Source: Acidovorax defluvii (GTDB taxonomy: Bacteria; Pseudomonadota; Gammaproteobacteria; Burkholderiales; Burkholderiaceae_C). From it: a stretch of 64,000 nucleotides of DNA. Of the stretch, positions 30,488 through 38,706 are shown one piece after another (the first letter of the stretch is position 1; each line of letters begins with the position of its first letter). The position numbers and the translations under genes are program-made. The stretch spans positions 162,053 to 226,052 of the forward strand of contig QLTU01000003.1 in NCBI GenBank assembly GCA_003268905.1, given 5' to 3'. The notes beneath the pieces are model-generated. The model made no database searches and was not told the DNA's origin. It was given only the letters and a program-made list of their open reading frames with translations.

Positions 30488-30505
30488 TTGATTGATTGAT
30501 TGATT
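30482..30505 (+). repeat. ATTG tetranucleotide microsatellite at the end of xdhB
   Basis: Six tandem GATT/ATTG units. The xdhB stop is inside the first unit, so changes in copy number would not alter the protein. Confidence 0.85.
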
Positions 30506-30507
30506 TC

Positions 30508-30557
30508 CGGCTCTGGCGCTTGTGGATAAAGCGGTAGCAGCTATTTTTTTGATAGCA
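30508..30557. repeat. Dispersed short repeat, copy 6
   Basis: CCGGCTCTGGCGCTTGTGGA, TAAAGCGGTAGCAGCTATTT and TTTTGATAGC. Confidence 0.65.
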
Positions 30558-30657
30558 ACCCCCTTCATCGCCCGTTCGGGTTGAGCCTGTTGACGCCTGG
30601 GGGCTGATCGGGTTTGGTCTGGGGGCGTGCCTTGGGGCGTGCCTGGGTTCAGGGCGG

Positions 30658-31283
30658 AGGCCGGGTCTCGCCCCGGCGGGCGAGGTACTTTTCTTTGCTT
30701 CGCCAAAGAAACGTACCCAAAAGAAAGGCGACCCTACACGCTGCGTCCCTTCGCTTCGCTGCGGGCAACCTGCGGTGCTCGCGTCCAGCGGGGTCTCGCT
30801 CGAACTCGCGCCTGCGGCGCTCAGACAATCGCGAGCCCTGATCCGCTGACCGCTGCGCTCCTCGGCGCATCCTGAAGGGATCCCGCAACCGAACATCCCT
30901 TCGGGCCATCGCTGCGCTCGGCCTGGCGCTGCGCGGCGCAAAGCGCCTGCGCCCATCGGGGCCGAGCGCAGCAACGGCCCGTGTGGCTGTTGGGCTGTTG
31001 GGCTGTTGGGCTGTTGGGCTGCCCACACCCTTCTGGCTGCGCCTGCGGCGGGGCGTTTGCGGGGTGGCATGCGCGTCGGAGCGCGCATGCTTCGTGATCT
31101 GACTCGCCGTGGTTGTCCGAGCGCAGCGCGCCAGCGCGTAGCGAGTTCCACGGCGCACCCCGCAAACGCCCCGACGCAGGTTTGCCCCGCAGGGGTCGCA
31201 GACTGCAGGGTCGCCTTTCTTTTGCTTACTTTTCTTTGGCGAAGCAAAGAAAAGTGAGTCGGCCGCCGGGCCGAGACCCGGCT
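30658..31283. repeat. Large nested palindromic element
   Basis: Outer arms of about 90 bases (30658-30748 and 31195-31283) share CTTTTCTTTGCTTCGCCAAA and AAAAGAAAGGCGACCCT in inverted orientation. Inside, CGGGGCGTTTGCGGGGTG (31049-31066) is inverted at 31156-31173, and GCTGCGCTCGGCC (30911-30923) is inverted at 30960-30972. The whole can fold into a long branched cruciform or RNA. Each outer arm also contains its own small hairpin, TTTCTTTG-CTTCGC-CAAAGAAA. The similarity of its outer arms to widespread repeats in this family is from memory. Confidence 0.75.
30985..31021 (+). repeat. 8-bp tandem repeat within the palindromic element
   Basis: The unit GGCTGTTG occurs four times in a row plus a partial fifth, at the unpaired centre of the element. 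Its copy number may vary by slippage. Confidence 0.85.
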
Positions 31284-31311
31284 CCCGCCTTCCGCAAAAG
31301 CACACCATCAA

Positions 31312-31366
31312 CTACAAAAGCAATAGCTACCAGCGCTTGCCACATAAGCGCCAGAGCCAAAAAACA
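31312..31366. repeat. Dispersed short repeat, copy 7
   Basis: CTACAAAAGCAATAGCTACC, AGCGCTTGCCACATAAGCGC and CAGAGCCAAAAAA; it is the inverse orientation of copy 6 on the other side of the palindromic block. Confidence 0.7.
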
Positions 31367-31406
31367 CCAAAAGCCCCCCCAGCAAGAAGGCAGAAAAACC
31401 ACCGCC

Positions 31407-33509
31407 CTACACCGGCCCCAACGCCATCCGCCCCGAGGCCGCAGCCTGGTCGGCATGGCGCGTTTCCACCCGGTTGCGCCCCGCCCGCTTGGCGTCGTAG
31501 CAAGCCATGTCCGCCGCATACAGCACCGAAGGCACATCCTGCAGGCTGGCATCCAGCACCACCAGGCCAATGCTCACGCCCAGCGTGAAGCTGCGCCCCT
31601 GGTACGAAGGCTCCCACGCCTGCACGGCGGCGCGCAGCTGCTCGGCCAGCGCCTGCCCGCGGGCCAGCGAGCAGCCGGGCAGCACCACGGCAAACTCGTC
31701 GCCGCCCAGGCGGGCTGCCCAGCCGATCTGGCGCACATGCGACTCCAGCAGGCGCGCCACATGGCGCAGCACGTCGTCCCCCGCATCGTGGCCAGCCAGA
31801 TCGTTGACCACGGTGAAATGGTCCAGATCGAGGAACAGCATCACACCATCACCCTCGCCCTCGGCGGCATCCACGGCTTCAACGCCGGGTGTGCGCGCCC
31901 GCGCCGACCGCTCAGCCAGCAGCACCCCCATGCGCTGGACAAACGCTTCCCGGTTGCACAGCTGGGTCAAGGGGTCATGAATGGCGGCCCAGTCCTGCTG
32001 CTGCTGCGCCTCGCGCGCGGCCGTCAGGTCTTCCAGAATCCAGACGGTGCCACCCGCCATGTCGTGCGCCCGCACGCCCCGGCCCTGCACCCGCGCCCAG
32101 ACGGGGCTGCCGTCCTTGCGCATAAAACACACGTCCCCGTCAAACGCCCCGTGGGCAACAAACTGGGCCTGCACGCGCTCGCCCAGCCGCACATAGTCCT
32201 CATCCGACGCATAGAGGGTGCGCGCTGGGCGGCCCTGCAACTCCTCGGCGCTGTAGCCGAGCATCTGGCAGGCCTGCCGCCCTACCACTTCCAGAATGCC
32301 CTGCCGGGTGATCACGATACCCACCGAGGCGTTGTCCAGGATGGCCTGAAACTGCCCTTCCAGCTGGTCCCGCTGCTGGCGCTGCTGCGCGCTGTGCTGC
32401 ACCTGGCCTTCAAACACCTGCACCAGCGCCCCCACCTCACCCGAGGCGCGGGGCCACACGATGCCGTCGCCGCGCTGCCCGCGCGCTAGCTGCAACGCGC
32501 TGTGGCACAGCTGGGCCAGTGGCTGCGCCATCCACACCATGAGCCCCGCCAGCAGGGCCATGCTGGCACCGATCAGCGCGGCGGCAAGCCACCACGCCTT
32601 GCGCTGCGCACCTTCCAGGGGCGCCAGCATGGCGCGGGCATCGCTCACACGGGCCACAAACCACTGCGGCAGCGGCATTCCGGCCATGCTCACGATGTGC
32701 GCCGGCAGCACCTCGGTGGTGCCGCGCCCGGCCACCGGCTGCGCCTGCTGCAGCCACCCGGTGTACACCGGGCCCAGCCCCGTTTCATCGCGCACGTTTC
32801 CCAGAATGCGCAAAGGATCGGGGTGCGAGAGGATGGTGCCATCGCGGGTAAAAACAATCAGCCGCGAGTCGTCGCGCGCCGACAGCGTCATGGACGGCGG
32901 CAGCAGCCCTTGCGACTGCAGCTTGAGCGCCCCGGCCACCACCCCCATGACCGAGCCATCCTCGCGGCGCAGCGGCATGGTGAACATGACCCGCGCCTCG
33001 GCGGTACGGCCCGCCACCAGCTCGGACACCAGGGGTTTGCCCCCCGTCAGCGTGCGCCGCAGGGCATCGCGCTCTGAAGGGTCGAGGTTGGCGGCGTCCT
33101 CCAGCCGGCCGGAGTGCAGATTGACACGCAACGCCCCGTCCTGGCGCGCCACCTGCATGGAATCGAAGAACTGCACAGCCGGCAGGCCCTGCTGCAAAAG
33201 CCACTCCAGCGACGACGGCGAGCTGAGCATTTCCGGTGTAATGCCCTCGGCCACGGTGCGCAGCACCTTCTGGCTTTGCTCGATCTTGCTGGCCAGCAGC
33301 CGCGCCATCACCTCGACCTCTTCGGTCTGCTGGGCCACCAGGCGGCGGACGGCCTCGCGCTCCGAGGCACGCGAAGCCAGCCACGCCGACAGCACCCCGG
33401 ACAGGGCCACGGCCAGCATGGCCACCAGCACGAGGCGCAGCACCAGCGAGCCGGGCCACTGCCAGCCCGGCGAATCGGCGGCAACCTGCGCGCGCGCCAA
33501 AGGCATCAT
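31407..33509 (-). CDS. Membrane diguanylate cyclase with sensor, PAS and GGDEF domains
   Basis: The 700-residue protein makes cyclic di-GMP. A first membrane helix (about 22-45) is followed by a periplasmic Cache-like sensor domain (about 50-300), a second helix (AAALIGASMALLAGLMVWM near 310-328), a HAMP-like linker, a PAS domain with PAC (about 385-510) and a GGDEF domain (about 530-690) with the intact active site LGGDEFAVVLPG. The usual inhibitory I-site (RxxD before GGDEF) reads RQIG, so product inhibition is probably lost. It is next to the palindromic block at its 3' end. Confidence 0.92.
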   Translation of the reverse strand: MMPLARAQVAADSPGWQWPGSLVLRLVLVAMLAVALSGVLSAWLASRASEREAVRRLVAQQTEEVEVMARLLASKIEQSQKVLRTVAEGITPEMLSSPSSLEWLLQQGLPAVQFFDSMQVARQDGALRVNLHSGRLEDAANLDPSERDALRRTLTGGKPLVSELVAGRTAEARVMFTMPLRREDGSVMGVVAGALKLQSQGLLPPSMTLSARDDSRLIVFTRDGTILSHPDPLRILGNVRDETGLGPVYTGWLQQAQPVAGRGTTEVLPAHIVSMAGMPLPQWFVARVSDARAMLAPLEGAQRKAWWLAAALIGASMALLAGLMVWMAQPLAQLCHSALQLARGQRGDGIVWPRASGEVGALVQVFEGQVQHSAQQRQQRDQLEGQFQAILDNASVGIVITRQGILEVVGRQACQMLGYSAEELQGRPARTLYASDEDYVRLGERVQAQFVAHGAFDGDVCFMRKDGSPVWARVQGRGVRAHDMAGGTVWILEDLTAAREAQQQQDWAAIHDPLTQLCNREAFVQRMGVLLAERSARARTPGVEAVDAAEGEGDGVMLFLDLDHFTVVNDLAGHDAGDDVLRHVARLLESHVRQIGWAARLGGDEFAVVLPGCSLARGQALAEQLRAAVQAWEPSYQGRSFTLGVSIGLVVLDASLQDVPSVLYAADMACYDAKRAGRNRVETRHADQAAASGRMALGPV

Positions 33510-33684
33510 GGGCGCCCCGCACGCGGCAGGCCCAAGGCAGGAGGGGAAAAAAGGTGGGACATGGGTACAGGCGTTGCCAGAGAGTTCTCAGGCAAATATA
33601 CGCAGCACCCCACCCTGGGCGCATGGGTGGAACCCTCGTTTCAGCCCAAGGAAAAACCCTGAGCCAACAGACTGGGCAATGGGG

Positions 33685-34308
33685 TCAGCAACCTGCCACG
33701 GACTGCAGCGCATGCGGCTGCGGAAGATTGAGCACGTTGCCGGTGCCTGCAATCAGCCCATGCTCGCGCAGGTGGCGCAGCACGCGCGAAAACGTTTCAG
33801 GGGCGATGCCCAGCTGCGCGGCAATCAGGCGCTTGCGCTGGTGCAGCGTCACGCTCATGGCACCGCTGTGGTCGGGCTGGGCATGGTTGAGCAGCCACTG
33901 GGCGCAGCGCGCCTCGGCATCCTGCGCCAGCCGGCTCACCGCCAGTTCGGACTGCGCCCGATACCCGGTGGCCATGTCCCGCAGCAGCCCCTGGGCCACG
34001 GGCGGCAGCGACGCGCATCCGCGCCGGAACTCCTCGATCGGCAGGCGACGCACCTGAATGCGCGTCTCTGCCACCATGTCCACGGGAAAAGGCTTTTCCA
34101 GCATCGCGGAAGCCGCATCCAGCCAGAAAGGCCCTTCCACCACGCCCAGCTGGTGGCGCATGCGCCCGTCCTCATAAACGCCGCGCAGTACCCGCCCGCT
34201 TTCAAGGTGCAGCACCGAAGTCAGCGTCTGGTTGCGCCTGCGAAGCACTTCGCCGGCGGCGAGCACTTCGATCTGGGCAGGAAGGGAGAAGAATGTGGAT
34301 GGCAACAT
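33685..34308 (-). CDS. Crp/Fnr-family transcriptional regulator
   Basis: A 207-residue regulator starting MLPSTFFSLPAQIEVLAAGE. The N-terminal cyclic-nucleotide-type domain has no Cys cluster, so it is not an oxygen-sensing FNR; it resembles the DNR/NnrR or FixK type. The helix-turn-helix LIAAQLGIAPETFSRVLRHL carries the E-SR recognition pattern that reads TTGAT half-sites. An FNR-like box stands 36 bases upstream. It may control the nos genes; that is inference. A GTG three codons upstream is an alternative start. Confidence 0.88.
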   Translation of the reverse strand: MLPSTFFSLPAQIEVLAAGEVLRRRNQTLTSVLHLESGRVLRGVYEDGRMRHQLGVVEGPFWLDAASAMLEKPFPVDMVAETRIQVRRLPIEEFRRGCASLPPVAQGLLRDMATGYRAQSELAVSRLAQDAEARCAQWLLNHAQPDHSGAMSVTLHQRKRLIAAQLGIAPETFSRVLRHLREHGLIAGTGNVLNLPQPHALQSVAGC

Positions 34309-34343
34309 GTAGCCCACTTTGCCGCGCGATAGTGCTGCGCGTT

Positions 34344-34357
34344 TTGAGGAAGATCAA
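34344..34357 (-). promoter_or_regulatory. FNR/DNR-type box upstream of the Crp/Fnr gene
   Basis: TTGAG-GAAG-ATCAA matches TTGAT-N4-ATCAA at 9 of 10 positions. It lies 36 bases from the ATG of the Crp/Fnr gene, suggesting autoregulation or control by another family member. Confidence 0.7.
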
Positions 34358-34573
34358 ATGTGAGTTTGACCCTGCCAGGGCGCACACCTGCCGTATGCGC
34401 CGGATCAAAAACACGGAGAACACGAAAAACAACAGTTGAAGCACTCATGCGGCATAGAACTTGCAACAGATTGTTGGTGACACGATCATGCAGGGCGCAA
34501 CGCACTGTCATGACGGTGTCATGCCCTTTCTGGCCGGGATAACCGGCACTTACAACCCCCTGCAGGAGTTTCT

Positions 34574-35595
34574 ATGAAAAAAACCTGATTGCCTTGGGCG
34601 CCGCACTGCTGTGTGCCGCCGGGGCCCACGCCCAAAGCTCCGTCCAGCTCACCGGTCTGGTGGACGTGTTTGCCGGCTCCATGAAGATGGCTGGCGACGC
34701 CTCCAGCAAGTCGGTGGTCGATAGCGGTGGCCTGACCACCTCGTGGTTTGGCATGAAGGGCACCGAAGACCTGGGCGGCGGCCTGAAGGCCCACTTCAAC
34801 CTGACCTCGTTCATCAAGGTGGACACCGGCACGCAAGGGCGCTTTACCGGCGACACGTTCTTCTCGCGCGATGCCAACGTCAGCCTGTCGGGCGGTTTTG
34901 GTTCGGTGCTGCTGGGCCGCTGGATGGCGCCCAACTTCCTGCCTTCGGTGGTGGGCAACCCGCTGGGTGACTCGTTCACGTTCTCCCCGCTGATCCTGCA
35001 CAAGGATGTGCCGCTGTTCAACGGCACCGGCTGGCGCTCCATGACCCCCGCCGACACGGGCTGGAGCAACCAGATCGTGTACTCCACGCCAGACATCGGC
35101 GGCTTCAAGGCCAACCTGCAATACCAGTTTGGCGAACAGGCGGGCAAGAGCGGCAAGAACAACGTGGGCGTCAACTTCTTCTATTTTGGCGGCCCGCTAA
35201 CCCTGACCGGCTTCTATGAAAACGCCGACATCAACAACCCGGTGAACACGCTGCTGGCCAACAACCAGAAATACTGGATGCTGCTGGGCGCCTACGACTT
35301 CGGCATGGTCAAGCCCTACCTGAGCTATGGCGAAAAGAAGATCGACGACACCGCCTCCACCAAGGGCAAGACCTACCAGGTGGGCGCCTCTGCCCCCCTG
35401 GGCAATGGCAAGCTGCTCGCCGAGTGGGTGAAAACCGAGTGGTCCACCCCCGACGTGAGCCGCAAGACCTTCACGCTGGGCTACGACTACAACCTGTCCA
35501 AGCGCACCGACGTGTACGCCATGTACATGAACGACAAGATCACCAGCCAGACCAACGGCAACAGCTTCGGCGTGGGCATCCGCCACCGCTTCTGA
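34574..35595 (+). CDS. Gram-negative porin, with an apparent frameshift in the signal peptide
   Basis: An outer-membrane general porin (OmpC-like porin_4 family of Betaproteobacteria). After the signal, SSVQLTGLVDVFAGSMKMAG begins the barrel; the last residues SFGVGIRHRF end in the terminal Phe expected for barrel insertion. The ATG at 34574 with AGGAG upstream is followed by seven As and then runs into TGA. Adding one A gives MKKNLIALGAALLCAAGAHA, a perfect signal peptide in frame with the rest (340 residues). As written the frame is open only from about 34594 (a TTG). A strong terminator follows. Confidence 0.88.
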
Positions 35596-35618
35596 TCGCC
35601 GCGCCCTCGGGCGCTTGC

Positions 35619-35652
35619 AAGGCACGGCAGAGCGATCTGCCGTGCCTTTTTT
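35619..35652 (+). terminator. Intrinsic terminator after the porin gene
   Basis: AAGGCACGGCAG pairs with CTGCCGTGCCTT around the loop AGCGAT and the run TTTTTT follows. Confidence 0.92.
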
Positions 35653-35681
35653 CATGCCACGGCGCTGGCGGCCACCACCCC

Positions 35682-35743
35682 ATCAAATTTGAGTCAAAAG
35701 CGCCTCAAGCGCTTATTCAGCAAGCGCTAGCAGCTATAAAACA
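35682..35743. repeat. Dispersed short repeat, copy 8, overlapping the glycerate kinase stop
   Basis: TCAAATTTGAGTCAAAAGCG, CCTCAAGCGCTTATTCAGCA and AGCGCTAGCAGCTATAAAAC. The minus-strand stop TAG of the kinase lies in the CTATAAAA part. Confidence 0.7.
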
Positions 35744-37086
35744 AGGAGCACCCTGAAGTCATTCACGTTGGTATGCGTGGGCCCGGTGATGACCAGATCA
35801 CCGAGCGCCTCGAAGTAGCCATAGGCGTCGTGGCGGTCCCGGTGATCGGCCACTGCCCGCTGCGCCGCTGCGGCACGGGCCAGCGTGTCGGGCGTGACCA
35901 GCGCACCCGCGTTGTCTTCGATGCCATCAATGCCATCGGTGTCGGCCGCCAGCGCCCACACGCAGTCCATGCCCTGCAGCGCCTGCGCCAGCCCCAGGCA
36001 GAACTCGCCGGCGCGCCCGCCCCGGCCAGGGGCCGCGCCCTCACGGCGCGGGCGCACCGTCACGGTGGTTTCGCCGCCGCTCAAAATCACGCAGGGCCGC
36101 TCAAACGGCTGGCCGCGCAACGCCACGCCGCGCGCCAGTGCCGCGTGCACACGCCCCACCTCGCGGGATTCGCCTTCCATCTCGTCGGACAGGATGTAGG
36201 CCGCCAGCCCCGCCCCGCGCGCCATGGCCGCTGCCGCCTCCAGCGCCTGCCAGGGTGTGGCCACCAGGTGCACTGAATGCCCGGCAAAGGCGCCATCTTT
36301 AGGCTTGGGCGTCTCCAGCGCACCGCTTTGCAGGGCCTGGCGCACGGGCGGCGGCACGTCGATGCGGTAGCGCGCCAGAATTTCCAGCGCATCGGCGCAG
36401 GTGGTGGCATCGGGCACCGTGGGGCCGCTGGCGATGACCGACGGGTCATCGCCCGGCACATCACTGATGGCAAGCGTGACCACACGCGCAGGTGCGCAGG
36501 CCGCGGCCAGGCGCCCGCCCTTGATGCGCGAGAGGTGCTTGCGCACGCAATTCATCTCGCCAATGCTGGCCCCGCTTTCGAGCAGGGCGCGGTTGATGCG
36601 CTGCTTGTCTGCCAGCGCCAGGCCGTCTGCGGGCAAGGTGAGCAACGACGAGCCGCCGCCCGACACCAGGCACAGCACCAGGTCGTCGGCCGTCAGCCCC
36701 GCCGTGAGCGCCAACATGCGCTCGGCCGCCGCCATGCCTGCCGCGTCGGGCACAGGGTGCGCGGCCTCGACCACTTCAATGCGCTGCACCAGTCCGTCTG
36801 GCCGGGGCGGCACATGGCCATAGCGCGTGACCACCAGGCCCGACAGCGGCGCTTCGGGAGGCCACAGGGCCTCCAGCGCCTGGGCCATGGAGCCGCCCGC
36901 CTTGCCGGCGCCCAGCACCAGCGTGCGCCCACGCGGCGGCTCGGGCAGCCAGGCCCGCATGCCTTGCAGCGGCTGGGCGCTGCGCACGGCGGCATGGAAA
37001 AGCGCTTGCAAAAATGCGCGCGGCTGGGTGCGGTAATCCGGCAGGGCCGCGCCCGAAACGTCAGAAGGTGCTTGCATGGCAACCAT
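35734..37086 (-). CDS. Glycerate 2-kinase (MOFRL family; older name hydroxypyruvate reductase)
   Basis: A 450-residue cytoplasmic kinase of the GckA/TtuD type with an N-terminal DUF4147 domain (CLVSGGGSSLLTLPADGLAL near 140) and a C-terminal MOFRL domain (ILSGGETTVTVRPRREG near 335, AADTDGIDGIEDNAGA near 385). It phosphorylates glycerate to 2-phosphoglycerate. With hydroxypyruvate isomerase elsewhere in the window it fits disposal of glyoxylate from allantoin breakdown, though no glyoxylate carboligase is present here. The start may be Met4 (MQAPSDVSG). A repeat supplies the stop codon. Confidence 0.88.
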   Translation of the reverse strand: MVAMQAPSDVSGAALPDYRTQPRAFLQALFHAAVRSAQPLQGMRAWLPEPPRGRTLVLGAGKAGGSMAQALEALWPPEAPLSGLVVTRYGHVPPRPDGLVQRIEVVEAAHPVPDAAGMAAAERMLALTAGLTADDLVLCLVSGGGSSLLTLPADGLALADKQRINRALLESGASIGEMNCVRKHLSRIKGGRLAAACAPARVVTLAISDVPGDDPSVIASGPTVPDATTCADALEILARYRIDVPPPVRQALQSGALETPKPKDGAFAGHSVHLVATPWQALEAAAAMARGAGLAAYILSDEMEGESREVGRVHAALARGVALRGQPFERPCVILSGGETTVTVRPRREGAAPGRGGRAGEFCLGLAQALQGMDCVWALAADTDGIDGIEDNAGALVTPDTLARAAAAQRAVADHRDRHDAYGYFEALGDLVITGPTHTNVNDFRVLLVL

Positions 37087-37224
37087 TGTCGCCGCGGCCC
37101 CGCGCTTTAAAAAGCGGGCGCTGCCGGCACGGCGCAGGCCCCTCTTTAACCCAACCGGGGCAAAAACGCCGCTGGCTAACGGTCAGCAGCCGGGGCCACG
37201 CCTCCCCCCCCCGGCAAGCCGCTG

Positions 37225-38706
37225 TCAGTTTTGCGGGGCAGCGGGTGCGGCGCTGGCCGCGGCATCGCGCCAGCCGCCACCCAGCGCCTTGTACAGCGCC
37301 ACCTGGTTTTGCCGCTGCGCCAGCTGCGACTGGGCCAACGCCTGCTGTGTGGCAAACAGGGCGCGCTGGGCATCGAGCACGTCGAGGTAGCTGGCCACGC
37401 CGTTGCGGTAACGCAGGTCGGCCAGGCGGAAGCGGTCGGCCTCGGCGGTGGCTTGTGCCTGCTGGGCCAGCACCTGCTCGCCCAGCGTGGCGCGGCCGGC
37501 CAGGGCATCTGCCACTTCGCGGAACGCGCTTTGAATGGCCTTGTCGTACTGGGCCACCGCAATCTCGCGCCCGGCACGGGCCGAGTCGAGCCCAGCCTGG
37601 TTGCGCCCGGCATCAAAAATGGGCAGCACGGCCTGGGGCGCCAGCGTCCAGCCCCACGAACCGCTCTTGAACAGGCCCGACAACGCATTGCTGGCGGTGC
37701 CAGCGCTGGCCGTCAGGGCAATGCGCGGAAAAAACGCTGCCCGCGCCGCACCGATGTTGGCGTTGGCCGCAATCAGCTGCTGCTCGGCCTGGCGGATGTC
37801 CGGGCGGCGCTCCAGCAGGTCGGATGGCATGCCTTCGGGCACATCGCGCAGCGCCACTGCGCCGCCATCGGCCTGCACATTGGGCAGCAACCGCTCGGGC
37901 ACGGGTTGCCCCACCAGCAGCGTGAGCGCGTTCACATCGAGCGCGCGCAGGCGTTGCTGCTGGGCCAGGGTGGACCGCGCAGCAGCCGTCAGGGATTCGG
38001 CCTGGCGCAGGTCCAGGGCAGAGGTCACGCCCTGGTCAAAGCGCAGACGATTGAGCCGCAGCGAGTCGTCCCGGGTGACCATGGTGCGCTGCGTCAGGCT
38101 CAGCAGTTCTTCGTTGGTCTGCAGGCTCAGCCAGGTGCTGACCACCGATGCAATCAGACTGGTCTGCACCGCGCTGCGCGCCTCCTGCGTGGCCAGAAAT
38201 TGCGCCAGGGCCGCTTCCTTCAGGCTGGCCACACGGCCAAAAAAGTCGATCTCCCAGGATGCCATGGCCAGACCAGCGGTGTAGGCGCTGCTGATACCCC
38301 CGCTGCCATCTGCGGCCGGCTGCCGGTTACCGGTGGCGGCAGCGTTGATGGTGGGAAACTGGTCGGCCCGGCGGATCTGGTACTGCGCGCGGGCCTGCTC
38401 GATGGAGAGCACCGCCACCCGCAGGTCGCGGTTGTTTTGCAGCGCCAGCTCCACCAGTTCGCGCAGGCGCACATCGCCCACGAAATCCTGCCAGGGCAGA
38501 TCGGCCGACGCCGGGGTGGCGGCGGTGGCGGCACCTTTGGCAGCGCCCACAGCGGGCCACTGCGCAGCCACGGGGGCCGTTGGGCGCTCGTAGGTGGGAA
38601 TCATGGAGCAACCGGCCAGCAGCGCCACGGCGGCAAGCGCCGTGGCAGCGGGCAGGCGGGTCGCGCTAGCGCCGGTAGCCCGGCGGGGCGTAAAAATATC
38701 AAGCAT
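37225..38706 (-). CDS. RND efflux outer-membrane channel lipoprotein (OprM/NodT family)
   Basis: The 493-residue outer-membrane factor begins MLDIFTPRRATG, with signal and lipobox LLAGCSM near residue 30. Two OEP repeats follow, with YERPTAPVAAQWP, DLPWQDFVGD, and a Pro-Asp-Ile motif LLERRPDIRQAEQQLIAANA near 325 that is diagnostic of NodT/OprM channels. The ATG lies inside the 3' end of the pump gene (8-base overlap), indicating one operon: adaptor, pump, channel. Confidence 0.95.
   Translation of the reverse strand: MLDIFTPRRATGASATRLPAATALAAVALLAGCSMIPTYERPTAPVAAQWPAVGAAKGAATAATPASADLPWQDFVGDVRLRELVELALQNNRDLRVAVLSIEQARAQYQIRRADQFPTINAAATGNRQPAADGSGGISSAYTAGLAMASWEIDFFGRVASLKEAALAQFLATQEARSAVQTSLIASVVSTWLSLQTNEELLSLTQRTMVTRDDSLRLNRLRFDQGVTSALDLRQAESLTAAARSTLAQQQRLRALDVNALTLLVGQPVPERLLPNVQADGGAVALRDVPEGMPSDLLERRPDIRQAEQQLIAANANIGAARAAFFPRIALTASAGTASNALSGLFKSGSWGWTLAPQAVLPIFDAGRNQAGLDSARAGREIAVAQYDKAIQSAFREVADALAGRATLGEQVLAQQAQATAEADRFRLADLRYRNGVASYLDVLDAQRALFATQQALAQSQLAQRQNQVALYKALGGGWRDAAASAAPAAPQN

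Larger units (their letters stand above)
30488..31406. other. Non-coding block of about 920 bases rich in inverted repeats
   Basis: No credible gene is seen between xdhB and the diguanylate cyclase gene. The block holds two copies of the dispersed repeat (30508-30557 and 31312-31366) near its ends. Between them is an element bounded by inverted repeats of about 90 bases (30658-30748 and 31195-31283) with nested palindromes and an 8-bp tandem repeat. Confidence 0.7.

Noticed and set aside
28205..30706. An 833-codon open frame antisense to xdhB
   Set aside because: It mirrors a gene with full catalytic motifs; its product is His/Arg/Val-rich with no recognisable domain. Such frames arise from high GC at third positions.
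30985..31021. CRISPR-like array
   Set aside because: The units are 8 bp, contiguous and without spacers, and no cas gene is near.
34574..34588. A four-codon leader peptide gene before the porin
   Set aside because: One inserted A turns it into a textbook signal peptide fused to the porin, so a frameshift is far more likely than a leader peptide.
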